Shown in pieces: positions 10,167-19,541 of a stretch of DNA of 64,000 nt; the stretch's first letter is position 1; every line of letters begins with the position of its first letter. The notes under the pieces were generated by a model. It saw only the letters and a list, made by a program, of their open reading frames with translations. It was not told where the DNA came from and made no database searches. Location of the stretch: contig JAACMV010000011.1 of the NCBI GenBank assembly GCA_010909725.1, positions 310,001-374,000 of the forward strand, given 5' to 3'. Origin of the DNA: Picochlorum sp. 'celeri'. Its lineage: Eukaryota; Chlorophyta; Trebouxiophyceae. The translations under genes and the position numbers were made by a program.

Positions 10167-11681
10167 ATGACTGGAGATGTCATTGTTGTTCAAGTAGGAG
10201 ATTCTGGGACCTACACAGGTGCCCATTTCTGGAACATTCAAGTGCGTTCATGTAATTTTCAAGCAGTTTTTGATCTCTGCGTTGATGATTTGATGCTTAT
10301 ATATATCCAGAATGAAATAGTATCATTATATGAGGGAAATAAAGCTGGAGAAGAAGAGCCATGTTCGACACGCACTGGGTACTACTCTTCTCAATCGCTC
10401 TTCTACGAGACGGCAGAGAGAGGTTTTCACCCTCGAGCCATCTGGATCGATGCCAAAGGATCTATACGACGAGTAGAAAAATCTTTCGAGGTACAAGATG
10501 GCGATGAGGGAGTGGAGTGGGAAGGGGATGTGGACAGGTATTGCCAGTCTGGTTCTGAGGGTGGCGATGGAGTATTCGAGTATTTCGGGGATTACCTTAC
10601 GCCAAAGATTGATACGAAGACGATGCATATAGTTGATGGTGTGTGGAGGAATCCGAGGAGGTCTGATCACAGGATGTGGAGCAATGTGGATGGAGAATGT
10701 CTTGTTCGCCAACCTGATGTGGAGGAGATTGAAGACAGTGTTCGACGAGTGGCGGAACGATCTGATTCTCTGGCGGGATTCATGTTTTTTGTTGATGATA
10801 CAACTCTTTGGGGGCATATGACGTCACAGATCCTGGAGAATATGCAGCATGATTATGCGGGCAAATCAAAGGTTGTATTTGCAACACGGGAGCATGAGGA
10901 GGCCTGCGATGAGACCAGGTTGACGCTGCTGGAGGGGCTCGCGACATCGTGTATATCCCCTTTGGTTGATATGTATGTTCCCATGGTGGATCCAGTGATA
11001 CAGCATTCAATCCTTGCGGCGAGGGAGTCTCATCCACGGCATTCTCTGTTTCAAAATTCTCTGCTGAAAGCTATTGGCATTCATGCAGCCACGGCACCCT
11101 GTCATCGCGCCGATGATACTCGATTGGATATTCATTCTTTGATAGGTCTCGTGACGGGCACGTATAATAGTCCATTTGCGTCGATGGATATGATATTTCC
11201 AGCAAAACGTGTCAGGAAGGACGATTCTTCAACCAGCAGCAGGACAACATTATTTTCAAGTGATACGCGAGTCTCATTCAACCAAGATCACATCTTGGGG
11301 TCTGATGCTGACCATGGAAGGTTTGCAGAAAGCATCTCTATTCTACATCATGAGGCTGAAATCTCTCATGATGCTGTACTTGCTCGCATCCAGAATGACA
11401 CTGTCAGAAGGGTGCAATCAGTGTCATGGTCTGACACGGGCATACCACATCTTCCATATATGATTCCTTTTGCGGAAAATACCGACTCGCTTGGTGCTAT
11501 TTGTAGACTGTGTGGTACCACATCATTCCAGAAGGTTCTCGAGTCTCTTAGTGCATCGTTTAAAAAGGCTGCAGCGTCGTCCATGGGGTCGAGGCTTGTG
11601 GCCTCATGGGGTGTCTCTCGTGAACACGTGATTGAGGCATATAACGACCTCCAGTCGCTCGCAGGGACATATATATCGTGA
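10167..11681 (+). CDS. MSTO1: Misato/DML1 tubulin-like protein
   Basis: Exons 10167-10241 and 10311-11681, with a 69-nt intron (GTGCGT...ATCCAG) that is in frame and stop-free, so it can be mistaken for coding. The product is 481 residues. Misato proteins combine features of tubulin and myosin-like segments and act in mitochondrial distribution and morphology and in chromosome segregation. The family's N-terminal signature is clear: VIVVQVGDSGTYTGAHFWN right after the start, which fixes the start at the ATG at 10167 rather than farther upstream. A second family-like region is VDDTTLWGHMTSQILE near the middle. No other domain is visible. Confidence 0.88.
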   Translation: MTGDVIVVQVGDSGTYTGAHFWNIQVRSCNFQAVFDLCVDDLMLIYIQNEIVSLYEGNKAGEEEPCSTRTGYYSSQSLFYETAERGFHPRAIWIDAKGSIRRVEKSFEVQDGDEGVEWEGDVDRYCQSGSEGGDGVFEYFGDYLTPKIDTKTMHIVDGVWRNPRRSDHRMWSNVDGECLVRQPDVEEIEDSVRRVAERSDSLAGFMFFVDDTTLWGHMTSQILENMQHDYAGKSKVVFATREHEEACDETRLTLLEGLATSCISPLVDMYVPMVDPVIQHSILAARESHPRHSLFQNSLLKAIGIHAATAPCHRADDTRLDIHSLIGLVTGTYNSPFASMDMIFPAKRVRKDDSSTSSRTTLFSSDTRVSFNQDHILGSDADHGRFAESISILHHEAEISHDAVLARIQNDTVRRVQSVSWSDTGIPHLPYMIPFAENTDSLGAICRLCGTTSFQKVLESLSASFKKAAASSMGSRLVASWGVSREHVIEAYNDLQSLAGTYIS

Positions 11682-11756
11682 TTATTTTATTATTTTGTCA
11701 ATATTGATAGGTACACATGTGCTGGGATGAGTTAATTGAGCCTCGTTTGTACTAAT

Positions 11757-12157
11757 ATGGCCTCTCGTGACGACAAAATCCTACTTTTACAGCATGAAAT
11801 AGAGGGATTGCGGGTTCAAATGGCCTCGAAAGAAGTATGTTACATGACATGTGTTGAGTAGTATGGAGCCAAGATGATGGTGTCGTCATGTTTTTTTGAC
11901 AGGAGGTTTTAGGAAGGTGTCTGGAAGAGCTTGATAGATGTCAGGCCATTATTCAGAAGCAAGAGGAGGATATGAAAGACAAGGATCGAACGATCAAGTC
12001 GCTAAAGACTCGGCTGGCTGATCAGAGTAGTCATTCTGAGAAGAAAACGAACAAGACATCTTCTCATGGATATGTTCCAGGACGGTCCAACAAGAACAAG
12101 GCAGAATTGGCCCCTTCTTGCAAAATTACCATGGCCGCAAAGGCGTCACATACATAA
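11757..12157 (+). CDS. small coiled-coil protein, one intron
   Basis: Exons 11757-11834 and 11903-12157, intron 68 nt (GTATGT...TTGACAG), phase 0. The product is 110 residues: about 60 residues of strong heptad pattern (ILLLQHEIEGLRVQ, then LEELDRCQAIIQKQ) followed by a Ser/Lys-rich tail. The heptads look somewhat like the dimerisation zipper at the start of cGMP-dependent kinases, but nothing else of a kinase is present, so this may be coincidence. It lies 75 nt after Misato on the same strand and 44 nt from the end of the convergent ceramide kinase gene. Function is unknown. Confidence 0.6.
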
Positions 12158-12201
12158 ATAATAATACTGAGTATTGTACTGAAAAACACTGCACATTGTA
12201 T

Positions 12202-13665
12202 CTACCTCTCAATACCTCTGGCAAAGACTGGCAGTGATGCATGCATTGGAGTTGCTGTGAGTTTATGGCAGACTTGCAATTCGCCATCCAAATTCCATGT
12301 CAATGGCACATCGTCTTGTGCGCTGGTTACCTGTACCTTTGACACTCTGACCATTTGAACATGATCACCGACGTGCTCAGAGAGGCCATGGGTGGACATG
12401 GCTAGGAGAAATCGAAAAAATAACCACGGTGAGCACTTTTTCACCATGACCAAGACACCCTCTCCGTTGCACAAATGCCCATACTTGTACATGCCATGGG
12501 TCGATTTATCACTGACACATGCCTGGTTCATAATCATAACGCTCAAAAACTCATCTTCAATCTCTGCAGACCACTCGCTTCTATTTTCTATTCCCTGTGA
12601 CATGTCTGTGCTTGCAGGCTGGTTGCAGACTGAACACTCTGCATGGCATTGAGCTTCTCGTTCATCATCGCCATTGAATGTTTTTTCGCTGTGACTATAT
12701 CTAATCTTGCACTTGTATGGTGTATTTTGTATCAATTTCAATGCACCCACGATATCATATCGGAATGGCCCAAAGAATCTCAACATGGAGCTTGAGGAAA
12801 TGACATCAGCCATAAAACCTGTTGCTGCTATACAAAAGCATGTCATAGTATTCTTCGTACTCAGCTCGGCATCCCTCCCAGAGTATAGTTCTACCTGTAA
12901 CGTATCCACCTTTTTATAGTCTCCAAGTATAATGTGCATTGCTGCTGTGAATAAACTGCGCGTTCCGTGCAACGTGGATGACACAGCATCGGTTGAACCC
13001 AAAGGCAAATGTCCCAGTCTACAGGGTACCTGGGACTCTCCACAGACTCGATTCACCGTATTCATCATCTCAAAAAATACACCGTCCCCACCAACAGCCA
13101 CAATACCGTCATATTCACATCTCGACCCCACGGCAACGCAATGTCTCATCTTTTTATAAAACTCATGCTCGTCATCACTGGATGCACATGTCTGAACCAT
13201 ATCACAGGACACGCCAGCCAACTCGAACAAAGGTTTGATAATACTGTTATATTTTGATAATGTCTGCCCTGAACCGGACACAGGATTCACTAAAAATAAA
13301 ATGCTCTTTGGGCGACGAGGACTCGACATGCCTTGCTCAACTCTAGACACAAACTCCTCCTGCTGACTCTTGTGTTGAAAACGAACGCACACTCGACGCG
13401 GCCGCCATTCACTCTTCTTCCAAGCTTTCTTCTCAAACGTATAGATGTAGACACCATACCCTGCTGGAATATCAATGGCTCTCTTCACTGCTATAAGATT
13501 TTGACAAGGGAAACAGTTCCAACCATGCCCTTCCTTTCTGTTCCCTTTAATACGATACTCAAACCCATTTTCACTGCACACACGGACTTCTGATGGATAA
13601 TTGTCTACAAATACTCCATGCTCCAGGCCAAAAGAGACACCGGCGAGACCTTCTTCTAGGTCCAT
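12202..13665 (-). CDS. CERK: ceramide kinase-like lipid kinase
   Basis: This 487-residue protein belongs to the diacylglycerol/sphingosine/ceramide kinase superfamily, enzymes that phosphorylate membrane lipids with ATP. An N-terminal PH-like region (about 1-115) precedes the catalytic domain: nucleotide-binding NPVSGSG at about 127-133, GGDGVFFE at about 192-199, and LPLGSTDAVSSTLHG farther on. The GSTDAV form of the last motif is typical of ceramide kinases, whereas sphingosine and diacylglycerol kinases have GTGN-like forms. A C-terminal lobe ends with NLDGE, also expected for the family. Substrate preference is inferred from motif shape. The open frame extends nine codons upstream to a TTG; the ATG at 13665 is used. 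Confidence 0.85.
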   Translation of the reverse strand: MDLEEGLAGVSFGLEHGVFVDNYPSEVRVCSENGFEYRIKGNRKEGHGWNCFPCQNLIAVKRAIDIPAGYGVYIYTFEKKAWKKSEWRPRRVCVRFQHKSQQEEFVSRVEQGMSSPRRPKSILFLVNPVSGSGQTLSKYNSIIKPLFELAGVSCDMVQTCASSDDEHEFYKKMRHCVAVGSRCEYDGIVAVGGDGVFFEMMNTVNRVCGESQVPCRLGHLPLGSTDAVSSTLHGTRSLFTAAMHIILGDYKKVDTLQVELYSGRDAELSTKNTMTCFCIAATGFMADVISSSSMLRFFGPFRYDIVGALKLIQNTPYKCKIRYSHSEKTFNGDDEREAQCHAECSVCNQPASTDMSQGIENRSEWSAEIEDEFLSVMIMNQACVSDKSTHGMYKYGHLCNGEGVLVMVKKCSPWLFFRFLLAMSTHGLSEHVGDHVQMVRVSKVQVTSAQDDVPLTWNLDGELQVCHKLTATPMHASLPVFARGIER

Positions 13666-13977
13666 GTCTCTACGTAGGAGGACAGTTGGCAAATGCGTAG
13701 CTATTGCGCAGATGCATCATTAAGCCGTGAAATCCACCCTCATGATGTATTTCTTATGTAAAATTGAACTCTTTTCCGATCTAGATCATATGAGGTGAGT
13801 GGCGCAGTGATGATGGCCTCTGGGCATGTAGGGTACCCACCAAATCCGTTCGTTGCAATGGCACTCAATTGGTTGAATGCCCTGCTGATTTGGGCAATTC
13901 TGTTGATTAAAATAATGTTATAAAGTTATATACTATGAATGTACTTGGATGAGGACCTGTTTCTGTCGAAATAGACC
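13666..13977. promoter_or_regulatory. divergent promoter region, CERK / RAD4
   Basis: A 312-bp gap between divergent genes, with no coding region and no named motif that I can support. Confidence 0.35.
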
Positions 13978-16442
13978 ATGGGTGAGTTTGCCATGCGTGC
14001 AGAGACATGATGTTTGACTGGTGTATTTTCTACTGTTATTACCATATGTACTGTATTGCAGGTGACCTGGGGTCCGAGAGTGGTAAAAATGTATCAAAAT
14101 TATTGAGTAGGGTTTTGAAGAGGCAGAAAAAGTCTCGCAAGCTTTCCTCTCGTGGTCAGGAGGGCTCGTCTGTGCTGGCCACACAGCCTGGAGGGGATCT
14201 TCAGTGTGGGGCTCCAGCGGTCATTGATAGGGATCATGACGCTCAGGAGGAGGGAACTCGTGATCCTGAATGGGAAGATGTGTCTGGTGACGAACAAGAT
14301 CCCGACCATGGTTCTCTTGTTGTGGCTCTTGAGAAACCTGAGACGACAGAAGACAAGCAGCAACGAAAGGCAAAACGACAGGCCTTCACGCAAGAGGATA
14401 GGATGTTCTGTCAATTAATTCATCGCTCTCACGCTTTATGTCTTCTTGCTCGAGGGTTTTGCCATGATTCTGTGGTAAGAGATGATGTATTGCAAAGTGC
14501 TGCCGTGTCCCTTGTGCCACAAGAATCACTCGTTGACATTCAGCAGAGCGGAGACCGTGTCTCACTTTCGATGTCGATGCTAGAATCTTTGGTGAAAATA
14601 TTCCATGACAGGTTCAAGATACGAGAGCCAATGGATGGGTGGAATGTTGATTCATTAAAGATGAACTATGGGGCAGAGGATACTGTCAAGGATCTGTTGC
14701 AACATATACGAGATGCTGTCTGCACGGCTGAAGAGTGCTCTATTATGTTTGCTTCCTTGATCGATGCTCTGGGATATCCAGTACGGACGGTGAGACACCT
14801 GGATCCTTCTCCACTAAAGCCAGGTGATGTGATCAAGAGGATGAAACAGGAGGCACGTCAGGCGTTTCTTCATGCAGCGAAAGATGCACCAAAGAGTCCG
14901 AATGAAACGAAAAAAGATACCAGTAAAGTGGCAAAAGATGATTCTGATGCTCCCGCACAAGGTACTGTGAAGAAGAGTGATTTGGAATATGAAAGGGAGA
15001 TTGCTCTGGCTCTTGAGGCAACCTCATGGGTAGCGCCGGAAGATGGAGCAGGAACGAGCGGAACCCAGCCAAATAATAACAATAACAAGAGAAAACGGTG
15101 GAAGAAGAAGGGACAGTCTGCGGGTGCAGCTGTCAGTAAATCACCAGGGGGAGTTGGTCAGTTCTGGGTAGAGGTGTTCTGTGGGGATGCCAAGGACGGC
15201 CAATGGGTTCACTGCGATCCTGCCGCAGGATGGGTGAATCGCCCTCAAGACGTTGAGCGCATGACAAATAGAACGGGTGCATTAGTATACGTGGTGGCAT
15301 TTAGTGGAGGGGGTGCAAAGGATGTGACCAGAAGATATTCATCCAGTTTCGTCTCTTCTCAAAAGCAGAGAGACGCTGTCTGGTGGAAGCAAACGATGTC
15401 TTTGTTGAGATTGAAAGAAAAAGAGACCCTCGGAAAAAGGTTGAATGGATTGGGGAAAGGTGACACCACAATTCAGCCATGGGTTGACCTGATCAATGAG
15501 AGAGAGGACAAAGAGCTCGATCAGAAAGCAATAAAAGAGTTGAAAGCATTACCAACAACAATAGAAGGATTCAAAAATCATGTAGAGTATGTTCTCAAGA
15601 GACACGTGGGAAAATATCAAATACTTGTTCCCAAAGCAGAGGCTGCTGGAATGCACAAGGGAGAGCCATATTATTTTAGAAAGGATTTGGTAGATATTCA
15701 CACTGCCGATCGCTGGAAACGTCTCGGGCGAGAGGTCAAGCGCGAAGAATTGGACCGACCATGCAAAAGGATTAAAAAGAGAGGCGCTCCCAAGGTGGAA
15801 GATCTCCGCTCTCCTGAGAATATGGGAGACATTGATATTGATGAGGGTGGGGGGCAGCTCATGTCAAGCTACTATGCCGAATGGCAGACAATCCCATGGT
15901 CTCCACCCCCAGCCGTGGACGGAAAGGTACCTAAAAATGAACGCGGAAATATAGAAGCGCCTCCATTCGCCACCGAACTTCCCAAGGGCACAGTTCACGT
16001 CCAACTCCCACAGATTGCCAAGATTTGCAAAAAGATTGGTATAGACTTTGCCCCTGCCTTGACAGGGTTCGATATCAGGGGCGGTCGATCAGTCCCACGT
16101 ATAGATGGCGTCGTGATTTGCCAAGAGTTTGAAGAAATTCTCCGGGATGCATACGCAGAGGACATGAGGCATCAGGCCCACCTTGCCAAAATTCAAAGGC
16201 TCAAGGATGGCGAGGCAGCCTGGAAAGATCTCTTAAAGGCACTGCTGACTCACTACAAAGTGAAGAAGTCGTATGCAAATGATGATCCATCAGCACATCT
16301 CCTACAGCATGCGTCACTGAAAAAAGACCCATCGGCAAAGCAACATGCTGCAAGCCCCTCTGATGCCAGCAGTCCAAAGGAGCAGCAACAGGACGAGTCT
16401 CTCATGATGAGCCAAGACCAGGTCGAGATGGAGGAGATTTGA
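13978..16442 (+). CDS. RAD4: RAD4/XPC nucleotide-excision repair protein
   Basis: The first coding exon is only four bases (13978-13981, ATGG), followed by an 80-nt intron (GTGAGT...TTGCAG) and exon 14062-16442; joining gives MGDLGSESGKN and 794 residues. RAD4/XPC recognises helix-distorting DNA lesions and starts global-genome excision repair in the nucleus. The transglutaminase-like domain spans about residues 125-470 and includes FWVEVFCGD and WVHCDPAAGWVNRP. The three beta-hairpin domains follow at about 510-690, with LPTTIEGFKNH, the YYAEWQTIPW stretch, and the FDIRGGRSVPRIDGVV stretch that ends BHD3. A Lys-rich insertion splits the transglutaminase part, as is usual. The C-terminus is Gln/Ser-rich. 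A frame open upstream through the intron gives a false longer N-terminus. Confidence 0.92.
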
Positions 16443-16475
16443 TTACTATAATCTAAACTGAGAATCAGCAGCATA

Positions 16476-17006
16476 ATGGGCGCTTGCCTGAGTTGTTGTG
16501 GTCAAGGCACAGGGCCAGACGGGGAGGCTTTTCGGGCTGGGTCAAGGTACTGATGAATGACGGTTTCTGTATCTCCTTGATACACACTTTACTATTGTAA
16601 AGGAATGTGTGAACCAGTAGTGCATTGTCTGACGTGTGGACCAACTGGACCGATTCGTAGGTTGAGGGACACGGAGGCCGACCGGCAGGCCCGTGCTGCA
16701 GCTGCGCAAGCGGTACGTTGACCAAAATCATCACGATACTGCATAGAACTGACTTGATGGTGTTCGAAGCTCTCTTCGAAAGGGTTTTATGCACTCTGCC
16801 AAAGGCCCTACGAGCGGTCTCGGCAAGCACGTTGCCTCACTCTCTTTGATTCTGCTTCTGTGCAGGCGGCTCAGAGACAAGCCACGTATGAAACTAGTGC
16901 AGTGGGGAAGGCTGTAGCGAAATCAGTGAGAGCAGCCAAGCCTGATCAACGCTACAAGGACAGAGCAGGGGCAGGTGGTCCAACATCCCAGGATTGGATC
17001 AATTGA
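16476..17006 (+). CDS. SVIP: SVIP-like small p97/VCP-interacting protein
   Basis: Three exons, 16476-16546, 16661-16712 and 16866-17006, join in frame through introns of 114 nt (GTACTG...TCGTAG) and 153 nt (GTACGT...GTGCAG) to give 87 residues. The start MGACLSCC carries a Gly2 suited to N-myristoylation and nearby cysteines suited to palmitoylation, as in animal SVIP. Residues around 34-44 hold a complete VCP-interacting motif, R-x5-A-A-x2-R (R AAAAQ AA AQ R), which the second splice junction interrupts. SVIP binds the N-domain of p97 and restrains ER-associated degradation. The family is small and fast evolving, so the identification rests on length, lipidation signals and the motif. It follows RAD4 by 33 nt on the same strand. 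Confidence 0.72.
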
Positions 17007-17116
17007 GATTGAGTCTAGTCCATTTCTGAGGCGTCTGCCTACGTATATGCTTTTTGAGATGCATTGTTGATGATTGGCTGCAATAAATGCCGCGCGTGCT
17101 GAAAATAAGGTGGACC

Positions 17117-17158
17117 TTCCAGAAGGTTCCAGAAGGCTTGCGAGGTTCTAGAACGTTC
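17117..17158. promoter_or_regulatory. heat-shock element array
   Basis: Two blocks of alternating TTC and GAA triplets with 2-bp spacers: four perfect units at 17117-17134 (TTC-GAA-TTC-GAA) and three perfect units at 17146-17158 (TTC-GAA-TTC). Heat-shock factor trimers bind at least three such units. The array lies about 150-195 bp upstream of the ATG of the HSP20-domain gene at 17311. Confidence 0.85.
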
Positions 17159-17310
17159 ATCATCTATTCATGCGCATAAAACTGATTCTCTGACGCCGGA
17201 GGAGCATTAAAAAATTGTTAACTATTTACATATACAATTGTAATTTCGTGTGACGTACACGTAAGGAATATATCTTCAGGAAGAAGAAATACTAGTCCGT
17301 ACAAAGCAGT

Positions 17311-18282
17311 ATGTTTGCCTCTCACCCAATGCCGTTTGGTCACATGTCCCTGTCAGCCTTTTACCCAGGGACAGCACACGGTTCTATATGGGACGATGAA
17401 GACGTATTCGACCTCATGTATAGCCACATGGGTGGCGCTATGGGCCACGGAACGCAAGTTGGCTCGTGCAGGGGTCCCGCATGTTCTAGAAGCAGGGCAC
17501 AGCAGCGCCAGGAGGCACTCCGAATGAGAGCTGAAAAGGCCCGCAGAGAAGAACAGCGCCGAATTCAACAGCAGAAGAGGATTGAGGAGGAGCGTCGTAG
17601 AGTTTTGGAGCAGAGAAGGAAAAGAATTGCATCCAAACATGCCAAAATCCTTGTCCTGGAAGATGATCCAGAGGATCATATTACTATTGGAGTCATACTG
17701 AATAGAGCCGTGTCTCCTGAGAATCTTTCCATCGAGCCAAAGAAGAATACACTCAAAATTTCTCAGTACAAGCGTACGCCAATTTATCAGTATGGTCGAG
17801 ATATCTGGGGTATGCCAGTGGCTCAGCATCAAGGGTACAAGAAAGTCAAGGTTTGGTCAGAGATGCTGACAATTGATCCCTCTGTGAATGTCTTGGAGTA
17901 TTGCGCCCAATTACAAGACAATGTGCTGGTAATCACGATGCCATATCATTCAAAGAAAGTATCCAAATCAGAGAATGTGCTTCGAGTTCCAATTGAGAGT
18001 GATGATGATATGCATCCAGTTTCAACTCCAGCTGATGATGACATGCAACGCATTCCTATTGAGGATGATGAAGAGCAGCCCACTATTTCTGAAGAAGAAA
18101 TAGTGCCTAATGATACATCTCGTGATATGGAAGAACCAAAAGTCAAAGACAATGAGACGATCAGTAGTGTTCATGATGAGGAAGGGGAAGGCATGGATGG
18201 TCCCCAGGAAATCCAGTCTCCAAAAAGCATTCACGACATTTGGGAAGACATGGATGGTTCAATAGAAGATTGTGAGTACTGA
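17311..18282 (+). CDS. HSP20/alpha-crystallin-like domain protein, probable heat-shock gene
   Basis: This 323-residue protein has a Gly/Met-rich start, a long basic helix of Arg/Glu/Gln (about 65-110; probable coiled coil), and then a beta-rich domain at about 112-215 that resembles the alpha-crystallin fold: ITIGVILNRAVSPENLSIE and the NTLKISQYK strand, then LTIDPSVNVLEYCAQLQ and DNVLVITMPY. Short VPI and IPI motifs follow (around 225 and 248), the position where small heat-shock proteins carry the I-x-I/V tail motif that docks on neighbours. An acidic tail ends the protein. Small heat-shock proteins hold unfolding clients. The heat-shock element array upstream supports the call independently. 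The long Arg/Glu helix is not usual in the family. Confidence 0.72.
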   Translation: MFASHPMPFGHMSLSAFYPGTAHGSIWDDEDVFDLMYSHMGGAMGHGTQVGSCRGPACSRSRAQQRQEALRMRAEKARREEQRRIQQQKRIEEERRRVLEQRRKRIASKHAKILVLEDDPEDHITIGVILNRAVSPENLSIEPKKNTLKISQYKRTPIYQYGRDIWGMPVAQHQGYKKVKVWSEMLTIDPSVNVLEYCAQLQDNVLVITMPYHSKKVSKSENVLRVPIESDDDMHPVSTPADDDMQRIPIEDDEEQPTISEEEIVPNDTSRDMEEPKVKDNETISSVHDEEGEGMDGPQEIQSPKSIHDIWEDMDGSIEDCEY

Positions 18283-18369
18283 AAGTTCTTTCTTACAAAT
18301 GATCACGTGCGTTTTTTTTTTCTGAACTTATGTAAACTCTGGAATCGTGAATGACTTCACAAGGTCATT

Positions 18370-19299
18370 TTAAGCCAACAAGGTATCAATCATATGAATC
18401 ATGTAATTGCAACCAACATATTTTTCCGCTGCAACAAGTGTTGCCACAGTGTCTGATCCTACAGATACTCTATACACGCCATCAGCAGTGTCATAGGTAA
18501 ACGCTAGTGTTTCACCACTCTGGCTTTGTATGGCCTCTGTCAGGTCCAGAGCATCTTCATCCAAAATCATATCTGGGATAATGCCGGTGAAGAAAATCTT
18601 TGCAAGAACAGCCGGTTTCTCGAACAACTCTTCTACAGTGAGACCGAGACTCTCTGCACCAGCCTCCCAGGCTGCATCAACTGGGACAAGAAACGTGTAG
18701 ATGATGTCATTCCTCTCCAACACATCAGTCAAATTCAAAGCCAGAGCAGCTTCGTAAGCAGTTGTAAGATTCAAGTCATTTTTCAAGTCTTTCAAAACTG
18801 TTGAAGAGCATTTAATGGGGAGCTTGGGTTGAGCCTCGGCTTCTGGCGCGGGGGCCAGAGTTGCCGTCGTCTCTTCAGGCATGACCAGTTCTGGCAAGAC
18901 CTCAACATCTCCATCATCTTCCTCAATCATTGTCACCTGATCGAGGAGTTGCTCTCGATAAATCTCCTCCTGTTTTTTCTTCTCTTCAGAGGACATTGTT
19001 TCGCGCTCTGCCTCAGTGAGCGGATCCTCTGTCTCCTCCACCTCGGAAGCTGTTTCTTCCACAGCTGACAAAACCTCCTCTGCTGTTGTGATTGGCTCTG
19101 GCTCTTGCTTGCATCCCCCACATGTCTCAAGACAATACCCTTGAGCAATAAGGTCCTTACAATCACCGCGATCCTTGCGGTATGAGCAGCTCGGGGAAAA
19201 GAATCCAAAGCCTGGGCGCACATCAGTGCAGCCCTCTTGGGCAACTGCAACTCCTGCAAGGCAGGCAAATACCAAAACCTTGACGAATCCGAACTTCAT
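18370..19299 (-). CDS. secreted fasciclin (FAS1) protein with ShKT domain
   Basis: The product is 309 residues. A signal peptide (MKFGFVKVLVFACLAGVAVA) starts at the ATG at 19299; another in-frame ATG lies 17 codons upstream (19350) but would bury the signal. A six-cysteine ShKT-type domain spans about residues 24-63 (first Cys in GCTDV, last in CGGC). A Glu/Thr-rich linker follows, then one FAS1 domain at about 170-309 with the YTFLVPVDAAW strand-loop and a terminal IHMIDTLL. FAS1 domains mediate cell-surface and matrix adhesion; ShKT modules here are structural Cys-rich modules found in many secreted algal and animal proteins and do not imply a toxin. Its role is probably in the cell surface or extracellular matrix. 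Confidence 0.85.
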   Translation of the reverse strand: MKFGFVKVLVFACLAGVAVAQEGCTDVRPGFGFFSPSCSYRKDRGDCKDLIAQGYCLETCGGCKQEPEPITTAEEVLSAVEETASEVEETEDPLTEAERETMSSEEKKKQEEIYREQLLDQVTMIEEDDGDVEVLPELVMPEETTATLAPAPEAEAQPKLPIKCSSTVLKDLKNDLNLTTAYEAALALNLTDVLERNDIIYTFLVPVDAAWEAGAESLGLTVEELFEKPAVLAKIFFTGIIPDMILDEDALDLTEAIQSQSGETLAFTYDTADGVYRVSVGSDTVATLVAAEKYVGCNYMIHMIDTLLA

Positions 19300-19541
19300 A
19301 GCGGTTCTAATAGCACACGAAATTGTAAAATAACTGGGTCGTACTGGCATCGGTAGTGCTCATGTAGTCCCCTGCAGCATAACCTGGGAAGTGACCCAGA
19401 CCAGGTACATGACATTCATGTCTGGGTGCAGTTTGGACAATCCAAGACATCCTTGTTGTGATTTTTTCAAATCACATGGGAAGCTTTGAAAATCCGCTCG
19501 ATATTCAATATTCCAGATATTTTAGTACATCAAAGCATTAA

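Noticed and set aside
14007..14061. N-terminal extension of RAD4 with many Tyr and Cys
   Set aside because: It is intron sequence: ATGG/GTGAGT at 13978-13987 joined to TTGCAG at 14061 gives a proper start.
19184..19299. ShK-type Cys domain as evidence of a toxin
   Set aside because: The domain sits in a secreted adhesion protein with FAS1; ShKT modules are common structural units and nothing suggests a toxin.
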